Shown piece by piece: positions 42,664 to 50,966 of a stretch of 64,000 bases of DNA. Under the pieces are notes generated by a model. The model made no database searches and had not been told where the DNA came from. It saw only the letters and a program-made list of their open reading frames with translations. Numbering within the stretch: the first letter of the stretch is position 1; each line of letters opens with the position of its first letter. Origin of the DNA: Hymenobacter crusticola (GTDB lineage: Bacteria > Bacteroidota > Bacteroidia > Cytophagales > Hymenobacteraceae); NCBI RefSeq assembly GCF_002154225.1, contig NZ_MTSE01000002.1, positions 558,001 to 622,000 on the forward strand, in the 5' to 3' direction. Both the position numbers and the translations under genes were made by a program.

Positions 42664-45171
42664 ATGAGCCATAATCGCAATTCGCGTAAGCCTAGTCCCT
42701 TTTCTTCGTTGCTGATGGCCGATGATCCGTCGGAGATGGTGTCCATCGTCGCAACTGACCCCGATCAGCCCATGAGTGAGCAAGATGCGCCCGCCGAGCT
42801 GCCTTTGTTGCCAGTGCGCAACACGGTGCTTTTTCCCGGCGTCGTGTTGCCCGTCACGGTTACACGTAAGAAGAGTATCCGCTTGGTGCGTAAGGCTTAC
42901 CGAGGCAATAAGATTGTGGGCGTCATTGCGCAGCGCAGCCAGAGCGATGACCCAGGCTTAGCGGATATCTACGAGGTAGGTACCATGGCGCGTATTCTGA
43001 AGCTGCTTGTGCTGCCCGATGGCAATACAACCATCATCATTCAGGGCCAAAGCCGTTTCAAGATTGAGGAAGCTACGCAGGATACACCCTTCCTGACGGC
43101 CCGCGTAAGCTACTTCCCCGAGACGTTTCCGAGCAAAAGCTCACAAGAGATAAAAGGGTTGGTGGCTTCGTTGAAAGATGCTGCCGTGAAGATGCTTAAG
43201 CTCAACCCGGAGATTCCGCAAGAAGCTCAAGTAGCACTCGATAACATTGATTCGCCGGCTTTCCTGACCCATTTCTTGTCCTCCAACATCAACGTAGAGG
43301 TAGGGCTAAAACAGAGGTTGCTGGAAATTAACGATGGCGTAGAGCGCGGCACTACGCTGTTAGAAATGATGCTGAAGGAGATTCAGCTGCTGGAAATCAA
43401 ACACGAGATTCAGAACAAGGTCCACACCGACATTGACCAGCAGCAGCGCGACTACTTCTTGCGCCAGCAGATCAAGGTGCTACAGGACGAGCTAGGTTTC
43501 GATGGGCCCGATCAGGAAATAGAAAAATTACGGGCGCGAGCGAAGGCAAAGCATTGGCCGGAAGCCGTGGCCAAGCACTTTAACAAAGAGCTAGATAAGC
43601 TAGGTCGCATCAACCCGCAAGCCGCTGAATATCCGGTAAGCGTAAACTACGTGGAGTTTTTGCTCGATCTGCCGTGGGCCGAGTACACGAAGGATAACTT
43701 CAATCTGAAGCGCACCAAGAAGATACTAGACGCTGACCACTACGGCCTCGAGAAAGTAAAGGAGCGGATCATCGAATACCTCGCTGTGCTAAAGCTGAAG
43801 CAGGACATGAAGGCTCCCATTTTGTGCCTATATGGTCCGCCCGGTGTTGGCAAAACATCGTTAGGACGCTCGATTGCGCAATCATTGGGGCGCAAATACG
43901 TACGTATGTCATTGGGCGGCGTGCGCGACGAGGCTGAAATTCGGGGGCACCGCAAAACGTACGTCGGCGCGATGCCAGGTCGTATCATTTCGCAGATTAA
44001 GAAAGCGGGCGCCTCGAATCCCGTTATTGTGCTCGACGAGATTGATAAGATTGCCTCCGATTTCCGCGGCGACCCTAGCTCTGCCTTGCTCGAAGTGCTC
44101 GACCCAGAGCAAAACTCCACTTTCACCGACAACTACTTAGAGGTAGAATATGATTTGTCGAAGGTGCTGTTTATTGCTACTGCCAACTCCCTCGATACCA
44201 TTCAGCCTGCCTTGCGCGACCGGATGGAAATTATTGATCTGACGGGCTATACGCTAGAGGAGAAAACACAGATTGCGAAGAAACACCTGTGGCCCAAACA
44301 GCTCACTGATCATGGGCTCACCTCGAAAGATGTGAGCATTACCACGACTGCTCTGCAACGTGTCATCGACGATTATACCCGTGAGTCGGGTGTGCGTAGT
44401 TTGGAGCGCAAGCTAGGAGCGGTGGCCCGCAACATTGCCAAGAGCAAGGCCATGAAGGAATCCTTCCCGGAAGTGCTCGAGCCCAAAGACATTGCCCGCA
44501 TCCTAGGTGCTGCCACCTTCGACCGAGATTTGTATCAGGATAATGAAACGGCTGGTGTCGTGACGGGCTTGGCGTGGACTTCGGTCGGTGGGGACATTCT
44601 CTTTATAGAAAGCCTACTCAGCCGCGGCCGCGGCAAACTGACGCTCTCGGGCCAGCTAGGCGACGTGATGAAAGAATCAGCGGTAACGGCGTTATCGTAT
44701 TTGCGCAGCCGCGCAGATTCGCTGGGGATTGATTACCGCCTTTTCGACCAGTACGATCTGCACATTCACTTTCCAGAAGGTGCCGTACCGAAGGACGGGC
44801 CGAGTGCGGGTATTGCCATTTTCACCAGCATTGCATCCATTTTCACCCAACGCAAAATTCGCAGTCACCTAGCAATGACGGGTGAAATTACCTTGCGTGG
44901 CAAAGTGCTGCCGGTAGGCGGGATTAAGGAGAAGATTTTAGCAGCTAAGCGCGCAGGTATTCGCAATGTCATTCTGTGCGAGAAGAACCGCAAAGACATC
45001 AACGAGATAACACCCGAGTATCTCAAAGACCTCACTATTCACTATGCCGACCGGGTAGATGATGTATTGCGGGTCGCGTTGCTGGAAGAGAAAGTAAGTA
45101 ATCCTATGCCGCTTATTGTGCGCGACGAGCCGCTGTCGGCAGCGCCGGTACCTAGCGTGGAAGTAGCCTAA
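42664..45171 (+). CDS. lon: ATP-dependent protease Lon
   Basis: The product has 835 residues. The N-terminal substrate domain (LPLLPVRNTVLFPGVVLPV) is followed by the AAA+ module with Walker A GPPGVGKTS and Walker B VIVLDEIDK. The C-terminal protease domain has the catalytic Ser in PKDGPSAGIAI and the Lys in GGIKEKILAAKRAG. The ATG at 42664 gives the usual extended start. Lon degrades misfolded and regulatory proteins in the cytoplasm. A rho-independent terminator follows the stop. Confidence 0.98.
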   Translation: MSHNRNSRKPSPFSSLLMADDPSEMVSIVATDPDQPMSEQDAPAELPLLPVRNTVLFPGVVLPVTVTRKKSIRLVRKAYRGNKIVGVIAQRSQSDDPGLADIYEVGTMARILKLLVLPDGNTTIIIQGQSRFKIEEATQDTPFLTARVSYFPETFPSKSSQEIKGLVASLKDAAVKMLKLNPEIPQEAQVALDNIDSPAFLTHFLSSNINVEVGLKQRLLEINDGVERGTTLLEMMLKEIQLLEIKHEIQNKVHTDIDQQQRDYFLRQQIKVLQDELGFDGPDQEIEKLRARAKAKHWPEAVAKHFNKELDKLGRINPQAAEYPVSVNYVEFLLDLPWAEYTKDNFNLKRTKKILDADHYGLEKVKERIIEYLAVLKLKQDMKAPILCLYGPPGVGKTSLGRSIAQSLGRKYVRMSLGGVRDEAEIRGHRKTYVGAMPGRIISQIKKAGASNPVIVLDEIDKIASDFRGDPSSALLEVLDPEQNSTFTDNYLEVEYDLSKVLFIATANSLDTIQPALRDRMEIIDLTGYTLEEKTQIAKKHLWPKQLTDHGLTSKDVSITTTALQRVIDDYTRESGVRSLERKLGAVARNIAKSKAMKESFPEVLEPKDIARILGAATFDRDLYQDNETAGVVTGLAWTSVGGDILFIESLLSRGRGKLTLSGQLGDVMKESAVTALSYLRSRADSLGIDYRLFDQYDLHIHFPEGAVPKDGPSAGIAIFTSIASIFTQRKIRSHLAMTGEITLRGKVLPVGGIKEKILAAKRAGIRNVILCEKNRKDINEITPEYLKDLTIHYADRVDDVLRVALLEEKVSNPMPLIVRDEPLSAAPVPSVEVA

Positions 45172-45174
45172 ACA

Positions 45175-45225
45175 GAAGAACGGGGGTAAGGAGCACGTTT
45201 TGTTTCTTTACCCCCGGTTCTTTTA
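45175..45225 (+). terminator. Terminator after lon
   Basis: AGAA-CGGGGGTAA pairs with TTACCCCCGGTTCT, with a one-base bulge, followed by TTTTAT. Confidence 0.8.
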
Positions 45226-45289
45226 TACAATAAAAAGTAGGTAGTCGCGTCTTATCTTCAGTTATTGGGAACTTCTATATACTAGGTCA

Positions 45290-46348
45290 ATGATTCGACA
45301 GCTACGTGGCCACGCTATAGCATCTCTAATTTTCGTTGGTAGTTTGCTCGCTAGTCGGGTCAGCCACGCGCAGATCGGTGGGCAACAAGCATTCTCCTTC
45401 CTGAACCTGCCTAACAGTGCGAAGCTAGCAGGGCTAGGTGGAGCCAATGTTAGTTCCCGCGACGGTGATGCGACTATGCTCTATGGGAACCCGGCTTTGC
45501 TAAACCAAGAGATGGACGGCACGCTGGCCCTCGGCTATGTCGATTACCTAGCAGATATCAAGCAAACCACGGCGGCGTATGTGTTCAACACCGAGCATGC
45601 CGGGCGCTTCGGTGTTGGGTTAACTTATTTGAACTACGGCAACTTCGAGGAGTTTGATGCTGCCGGTAACAGCCTAGGTAGCTTCTCCGTGAATGAGTAT
45701 GCTGTAGGCGTTTCTGACGCCTACACGAGCGGTAATTTTGTGTTGGCAGGTACGCTCAAGCTAGGTGTGTCAGGCATTGCCGGCAATCATTCAGTGGCGG
45801 CATTAGCTGATATGGGCGCCTTATTTAAGCACCCGACGAAAGATTTCAACGTTGGCCTGACAGTAAAAAACGTCGGTTACCAGCTAAAGACGTACACCGG
45901 TGCCGAGCACGAGCCGATGCCGCTCGATGTGCAGCTAGGTGCTTCGATAAAACCCGAGCATATGCCCATTCGGTTTTCGCTCACTGCACACCATCTACAA
46001 CAGTTCGATATCGTGTACCTCGACCCTAACCAACGCGGGCAACTCGACGAGAACAATAACGAGGTCAAGCCCAAAAAGACAATTGGGGACAAAATAGCGC
46101 GGCACTTTGTCGTTGGCGGGGAGGTTATTTTAAGCAAAAACTTCAATCTGCGCGTAGGGTATAATCACTTACATCGGCGCGAACTACGCCTCGATACACG
46201 TTCGGCCGGGGCTGGGATGAGCTTCGGCGTGATGCTACGCATCAGTCAGTTTCAGCTCGATTATACTCGGGCTTATTACCACGCCTCTGGCGCCAGCAAC
46301 TACTTCACGGTCGCTCGTAATTTGAATTCGTTGTTCAAAAAAAACTAG
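45290..46348 (+). CDS. porQ: Type IX secretion system protein PorQ
   Basis: The product has 352 residues with a signal peptide (about 1-27). The first mature residues GGQQAFSFLNLPNSAKLAGLGG are diagnostic of PorQ, and the rest is a FadL/PorV-like outer-membrane barrel (GDATMLYGNPALLNQEMDGT, FVVGGEVILSKNFNLRVGYN). PorQ anchors the shuttle that attaches type IX cargo to the cell surface. It is 118 bases after lon and not beside cmk, its frequent neighbour elsewhere. Confidence 0.93.
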   Translation: MIRQLRGHAIASLIFVGSLLASRVSHAQIGGQQAFSFLNLPNSAKLAGLGGANVSSRDGDATMLYGNPALLNQEMDGTLALGYVDYLADIKQTTAAYVFNTEHAGRFGVGLTYLNYGNFEEFDAAGNSLGSFSVNEYAVGVSDAYTSGNFVLAGTLKLGVSGIAGNHSVAALADMGALFKHPTKDFNVGLTVKNVGYQLKTYTGAEHEPMPLDVQLGASIKPEHMPIRFSLTAHHLQQFDIVYLDPNQRGQLDENNNEVKPKKTIGDKIARHFVVGGEVILSKNFNLRVGYNHLHRRELRLDTRSAGAGMSFGVMLRISQFQLDYTRAYYHASGASNYFTVARNLNSLFKKN

Positions 46349-46477
46349 CTATTTAGTTAGCAGCAGGCTTTTCGCTACCACGTTTGCGCCGCTTTGGATT
46401 TTCCTGCGTAGAAAAGCCGACTCTTTTTCAGTACTCTATTCCCTAAGCAGCTGCTTTCCCAGCGGCTATTCATTCCA

Positions 46478-47893
46478 ATGCTAGATTCTTCCAACTTCCT
46501 TACGCCGGTCCAAATTGTGGCCGAGCTAGATAAGTATATCATTGGTCAGCACGATGCCAAACGGCACGTGGCTATTGCGCTGCGCAACCGGTGGCGCCGC
46601 TTACACGCGCCGGCCGATATGCAGCAAGAAATTGTTCCGAACAACATCTTGATGATCGGTTCGACGGGCGTGGGCAAAACCGAAATTGCCCGTCGTTTGG
46701 CGAGCATCGCGGGAGCGCCTTTCACCAAAGTAGAAGCTTCCAAGTTTACAGAAGTCGGCTACGTCGGGCGTGATGTCGAGAGTATGGTGCGCGACCTGGT
46801 AGAGCAGTCGGTGAACATGGTAAAGCAGCGCCGCAAAGAAGAAGTGAAGGTGCAAGCCGCCCAAGCCGTAGAAGATATTATTCTAGATGCGCTGATTCCG
46901 CCCGTAACCACTAGTACTCCTGCGGGGGCTAGCCCTGCATCGGGCTTCGGGGGCGCCGATGGTCAGGATATGCCTAGCTCTGACCACGAACTAAACGAGC
47001 GTACCCGGGAGAAATTCCGCGTCAAGATCCGTAATGGCGAGTTGGATGACCGTAAGATTGATATCAAGGTACAGCAAAATAGCGGGCCTGGTATTGGTGT
47101 AATCGGGGGGCCAGCTGGTTTAGATGAGGCTTCTTTATCGGGCTTACAAGACATGCTAGGTTCTATGTTGCCGAAGAAAACTCGGAAACGCAAAGTAACG
47201 ATTGCCGAAGCACGCAAGCTGCTACTAGACGAAGAAGCAGCCAAACTCATCGATATGGATGAGGTAAAAGACGAAGCCATTCGCCAAGCAGAAAACGCCG
47301 GCATCATCTTCATCGATGAAATTGATAAAGTAGCCAGCCGTAGTGGCAAGGGTGGGGGAGGCCCCGATGTGAGCCGGGAAGGTGTGCAGCGTGACTTACT
47401 GCCTATTGTAGAAGGTAGCGCTGTAAACACTAAGTACGGTATCATCCACACCGACCATATCTTGTTTATCGCCGCTGGAGCTTTCCACGTGGCCAAACCA
47501 AGCGATCTGATTCCGGAGCTACAAGGGCGCTTTCCTATCCGTGTCGAGCTGCAAAGCTTAACAAAAGAAGACTTCTTCTTAATCCTCAAAGATCCGAAGA
47601 ACGCTTTGACGAAACAGTACGAAGCGCTACTAAAAGCCGAAGACGTAGAACTCTCTTTCGATGAGGCTGCCCTAGAGCGCCTAGCCGAAATCGCCTCGCA
47701 AGTAAACGAAGAAGTAGAAAATATTGGTGCCCGTCGTTTGCACACGGTGATGAGCCGCCTGCTTAATGATATTCTGTTCGATGTACCAGATCGGATTGGT
47801 CCTAATGCGCACATCCTGATTACACGCGAGCTGGTAGAAGAGCGGCTGCGTGATATGGTCCGCAACCGCGACCTGACGCAGTATATTCTATGA
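46478..47893 (+). CDS. hslU: ATP-dependent protease ATPase subunit HslU
   Basis: The product has 471 residues. It contains Walker A GSTGVGKTE, the pore motif region TEVGYVGRDVESMVRDL, a long intermediate (I) domain (about 110-250) and Walker B GIIFIDEIDK. The C-terminal region has LQGRFPIRVELQSL. HslU unfolds substrates for the peptidase HslV, whose gene is not in this window. A terminator follows the gene, so hslV is not co-transcribed downstream. Confidence 0.97.
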   Translation: MLDSSNFLTPVQIVAELDKYIIGQHDAKRHVAIALRNRWRRLHAPADMQQEIVPNNILMIGSTGVGKTEIARRLASIAGAPFTKVEASKFTEVGYVGRDVESMVRDLVEQSVNMVKQRRKEEVKVQAAQAVEDIILDALIPPVTTSTPAGASPASGFGGADGQDMPSSDHELNERTREKFRVKIRNGELDDRKIDIKVQQNSGPGIGVIGGPAGLDEASLSGLQDMLGSMLPKKTRKRKVTIAEARKLLLDEEAAKLIDMDEVKDEAIRQAENAGIIFIDEIDKVASRSGKGGGGPDVSREGVQRDLLPIVEGSAVNTKYGIIHTDHILFIAAGAFHVAKPSDLIPELQGRFPIRVELQSLTKEDFFLILKDPKNALTKQYEALLKAEDVELSFDEAALERLAEIASQVNEEVENIGARRLHTVMSRLLNDILFDVPDRIGPNAHILITRELVEERLRDMVRNRDLTQYIL

Positions 47894-47913
47894 TGATAGC
47901 ATAGTGCTCTACA

Positions 47914-47946
47914 AAAAAGGCAGCCCATGGCTGCCTTTCTTTTTTC
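47914..47946. terminator. Terminator after hslU
   Basis: A 10-base stem AAAGGCAGCC with GGCTGCCTTT around a 3-base loop is followed by a T-rich run; the A run before it could make it work on both strands. Confidence 0.82.
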
Positions 47947-48007
47947 AATCTTTTGCGTACTATCAATTCAGTTACTATTAATAGAAGAGCCTAGCTTCCT
48001 CTCATCA

Positions 48008-48736
48008 ATGCATTACTACATCATCACAGGTGCCAGCCGAGGGCTCGGGAAAGCTCTCGCCGAAGAGCTTTTAAAGCAGCCCGATACGACAGTTTTAGGT
48101 GTGTCGCGTCATGCAACCATTGAGCATGACCGCTATCATCACCAGCCGCTCGACCTCTCTGATAGTACGGCGGTGGAAAACAACCTAGCGAAAGTGTTTG
48201 TGCAGTGGAAGGATGCCGATAGCTTAACCCTAGTGAACAACGCAGGTGTGTTGGGGGAAATTGGGTACATGGGAGAATTGCAAAACGAGCATTACAGCTT
48301 TGTTTTCACGATCAATGTAGTAGTGCCAGCAATGCTTATGAATACCTTCCTCAGTGCTTATGCTAGCTACCAAGTGCCACGAACTATTCTCAACATCAGC
48401 AGTGGTGCTGCTCAACGTCCGGTGGATGGCTGGAGTGCTTACTGTGCCTCGAAAGCGGCGTTAGAGATGCTTTCCCGCACTGCGCAGAAAGAGCAAGACC
48501 TACGTAGCTCAGGCGTGCGCATCCGTGCGCTCTCGCCCGGCGTGATTGATACGAATATGCAAGAACAGATCCGTACGGCCGACGAGCAGCAATTCAGCGA
48601 GGCAGCTAGGTTTGCTGGGTTACATGCAGAGGAACAGCTACAGGCTCCAGAAAACGTAGCTCAAAAGATTACAAGTTGGCTTCGCCGTTTGTCAATCGAT
48701 GAAGAAGTAGTCTTACGAGTAGAGATGCTTTCTTGA
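48008..48736 (+). CDS. Short-chain dehydrogenase/reductase (SDR)
   Basis: The product has 242 residues. It has the NAD(P)-binding TGASRGLGKAL near residue 6, NNAG in TLVNNAGVLGE, and the catalytic Tyr and Lys in YCASKAALEML with the Ser in NISSGAA. It resembles sepiapterin reductase and (S)-benzoin-forming benzil reductase branches. The ATG at 48008 was taken, since the upstream frame would run into the hslU terminator. Substrate unknown. Confidence 0.92.
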   Translation: MHYYIITGASRGLGKALAEELLKQPDTTVLGVSRHATIEHDRYHHQPLDLSDSTAVENNLAKVFVQWKDADSLTLVNNAGVLGEIGYMGELQNEHYSFVFTINVVVPAMLMNTFLSAYASYQVPRTILNISSGAAQRPVDGWSAYCASKAALEMLSRTAQKEQDLRSSGVRIRALSPGVIDTNMQEQIRTADEQQFSEAARFAGLHAEEQLQAPENVAQKITSWLRRLSIDEEVVLRVEMLS

Positions 48737-48750
48737 TACAGGACAACGTA

Positions 48751-48794
48751 TTACTAAAAAGGCCCAACTAAATTTGGTTGGGCCTTTTTAGTAA
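48751..48794. terminator. Bidirectional terminator between SDR and lipoprotein genes
   Basis: A perfect 18-base stem (arms 48751-48768 and 48777-48794) with an 8-base loop carries A and T runs on both sides. It separates convergent genes. Confidence 0.9.
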
Positions 48795-48808
48795 AGAGTG
48801 ATGTTGAA

Positions 48809-49402
48809 TTACGGGTTGATAAGACGCACTCGCACCTCAGCAGGAATAATGGTCCGACCGTCTTCTAAGGTTAGTAGGAAGAAGTAGCGCAATTGGGTAG
48901 GTACTTGTGGATCTGCTCCTACAGTTAGACCAGGCGGCGTTACGTATGCAGCCGTTTTAGTGGCTGAACTTGGCAAAGTAGCAGTATAAGTACTCAGCTG
49001 GGTGTTGTATCTTCGTATAGCATTCAGATCAGATGTGAAGGTTATCTCATTTGTGCCATTGCCCTGCACGGGAGCAGTGAGATAGTTGGGATAACCCGAG
49101 TTTTGAATATACTCCAAACCACCTGCACCAGTACCTACCTTTGTAATTTCCTTGATTTTTCCCTTGTCAGCTGGTATGCTGAAAGTGATAGAAAAAGTAC
49201 CGGTAGTATTGTTCGTGTTCGTACCTGTCACTTTGGAAGTAACAATGGCATACCGTTCAAAGTACTCTTTGTTGGTGACTGTAACTGGAATATCAGCAAG
49301 GCTGTCTTCAAGAGGACCTAGGTTGTCATACTCCTTTTTGCAAGCTATTAAGCTTACAAAGCAGAAGATGAATGCTAAAAGCTTTATAGAAATTTTCTTC
49401 AT
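48809..49402 (-). CDS. SusCD-associated surface lipoprotein, unknown
   Basis: The product has 197 residues with a lipoprotein signal (lipobox SLIAC, Cys about 21). The mature part is beta-rich (FSITFSIPADKGKIKEITKV, LRYFFLLTLEDGRTIIPAEV) and has no known catalytic motif. It is the third gene of the unit after SusC and SusD (35-base gap). Such small lipoproteins often sit on the surface next to SusCD and bind glycans or peptides. The family is not recognised. Confidence 0.78.
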   Translation of the reverse strand: MKKISIKLLAFIFCFVSLIACKKEYDNLGPLEDSLADIPVTVTNKEYFERYAIVTSKVTGTNTNNTTGTFSITFSIPADKGKIKEITKVGTGAGGLEYIQNSGYPNYLTAPVQGNGTNEITFTSDLNAIRRYNTQLSTYTATLPSSATKTAAYVTPPGLTVGADPQVPTQLRYFFLLTLEDGRTIIPAEVRVRLINP

Positions 49403-49437
49403 GATGCAGTATCAGCAAGTGTGTTCCAAACCAATGA

Positions 49438-50946
49438 TTAATCAATGTCCCACCAAACACGATCTGCTACTGTAGGCAGAGGAGAAGGAACATTGGCACC
49501 ATTAGCACTGATTTCTGATGGCGGGTACAAGAAACGATTCGGCACATTAGGCGTGAAAGTAACGTTTAGTGCAGGTGCTAAACGAGGGTAGCCCGTACGG
49601 CGATAGTCATTGTATGATTCGTAGCCGTTTCCAACAAAGGCTATCCACTTCTGCCGAATGATTTGGTTGAGCTTATGCTCATCAGTGCCTAATAGATTTA
49701 CGATGCTCGGATTTGCAGCAAAATAGGCATCAATCTCGGCTTGCGTAAGACCCGTTTTCAGCATGGATTGGGTAATACCTTGACGGTAAAGTTCATTGGC
49801 ATCGCCAGGCGTTTTGAGCACCAATGCAGATTCAGCTAAAATAAAAAGGCGCTGAAAATTAGTAAGTAAGCGTACAGCCCCATCGCCACTTACTCCGAAC
49901 AGGTAACTTGTATAAACTGATCGATTGGTGGCGCCTGGTATGGCCGCTGCTGCATTGCCATTCTCAAACCCAGTAAATGTGCCGAAGGGTGAGGTGGTGA
50001 TTTGAGCAACGTTGGTATTATTCGGAGTGGTAGTGAAGAACTTAGGCAGCCTAGGATCCTTATAAGCTGCTAACGAATCTAAAAAGCGCTTGCTAGCTAT
50101 TTGGTCACCTGCACGGTTCGAGATGTTGTAAGAGTAAAAAGGATTCTGGTTAGTAGAAGTCCTTCCAAATGCTATTTCAAAGTCTTCTGTATTAGCAGAG
50201 ATAGCTGCAGTAGGGCCTTTTGCAAGAACTTCGTTGATGACCTTTATAGCAAGGCTCTTGTCACGGCGGCTGACAGTATTAGCTAGCTTCAGAAGTAGAG
50301 TATTTCCCATCTTCTTCCACGAAGCTATATTCCCTTTATACACAACATCATCCGTTGCGCCAGGGATGTATACATTGTCCGTCTTGTCTAAGTCGGCAAG
50401 TCCGTCACGTACAAGGTCAAATAAGCTCTGTACTCCATTTGTTCCCTCGTAAATATCTTGTTGCTTATCGAAGCGAGGATGGAGGTTGTTTAATCCTTGT
50501 AGTGCTTCTGTGTATGGAATATCTCCCCAAAGGTCAGTTGTAAGAGCAAAGTTATATGCCTTGATGAGTTTCGCGATACCAGAATAAGCAGGGCTAGTTG
50601 CTTGCGTATTGGCAATAAGTGTCTGAGCTCCATTCAGGTTATTGGCGTACAAATCGAATTGCCACTCGTTATCAAACTGACCAGAAATTTCGTAACGATC
50701 ATATGATTGTGGCTGGCTCGCTATACCTGCGTAATGCTGTACAAAAAGGTCTGTGACCCGGCCAATTGTATTGCCTGCAACGAAAGCAGTACCAACCAAA
50801 ATCGTTGGAAGTTGAGCTGGGGGTGGAACCGTTGTTGTGTTGTTAGGACTAGTGTTTACATCCAGGAACTTATCTGTATTGCAGCTTGCCGTCGATAGGG
50901 CAAGAGCAGCAACCAGCGAGTACCGGGCAATAGGTGACGTCTTCAT
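49438..50946 (-). CDS. SusD-like lipoprotein (SusD-like_2 type)
   Basis: The product has 502 residues. The lipobox ends STASC (Cys about 22), followed by the SusD-like_2 start DKFLDVNTSPNNTT. Conserved blocks include FALTTDLWGDIPYTEAL and, near the end, IIRQKWIAFVGNGYESYNDYRRTGYP. It pairs with the SusC gene 20 bases upstream. This type is often tied to peptide or non-glycan uptake as well as to glycans, so the ligand is open. Codon use is more AT-rich than in the left half of the window. Confidence 0.94.
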   Translation of the reverse strand: MKTSPIARYSLVAALALSTASCNTDKFLDVNTSPNNTTTVPPPAQLPTILVGTAFVAGNTIGRVTDLFVQHYAGIASQPQSYDRYEISGQFDNEWQFDLYANNLNGAQTLIANTQATSPAYSGIAKLIKAYNFALTTDLWGDIPYTEALQGLNNLHPRFDKQQDIYEGTNGVQSLFDLVRDGLADLDKTDNVYIPGATDDVVYKGNIASWKKMGNTLLLKLANTVSRRDKSLAIKVINEVLAKGPTAAISANTEDFEIAFGRTSTNQNPFYSYNISNRAGDQIASKRFLDSLAAYKDPRLPKFFTTTPNNTNVAQITTSPFGTFTGFENGNAAAAIPGATNRSVYTSYLFGVSGDGAVRLLTNFQRLFILAESALVLKTPGDANELYRQGITQSMLKTGLTQAEIDAYFAANPSIVNLLGTDEHKLNQIIRQKWIAFVGNGYESYNDYRRTGYPRLAPALNVTFTPNVPNRFLYPPSEISANGANVPSPLPTVADRVWWDID

Positions 50947-50966
50947 ATATCTGTAAAGAAGTACTT

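Noticed and set aside
46349..46477. hslV partner gene beside hslU
   Set aside because: The 129 bases before hslU are too short for hslV, and the gene after hslU is an SDR behind a terminator.
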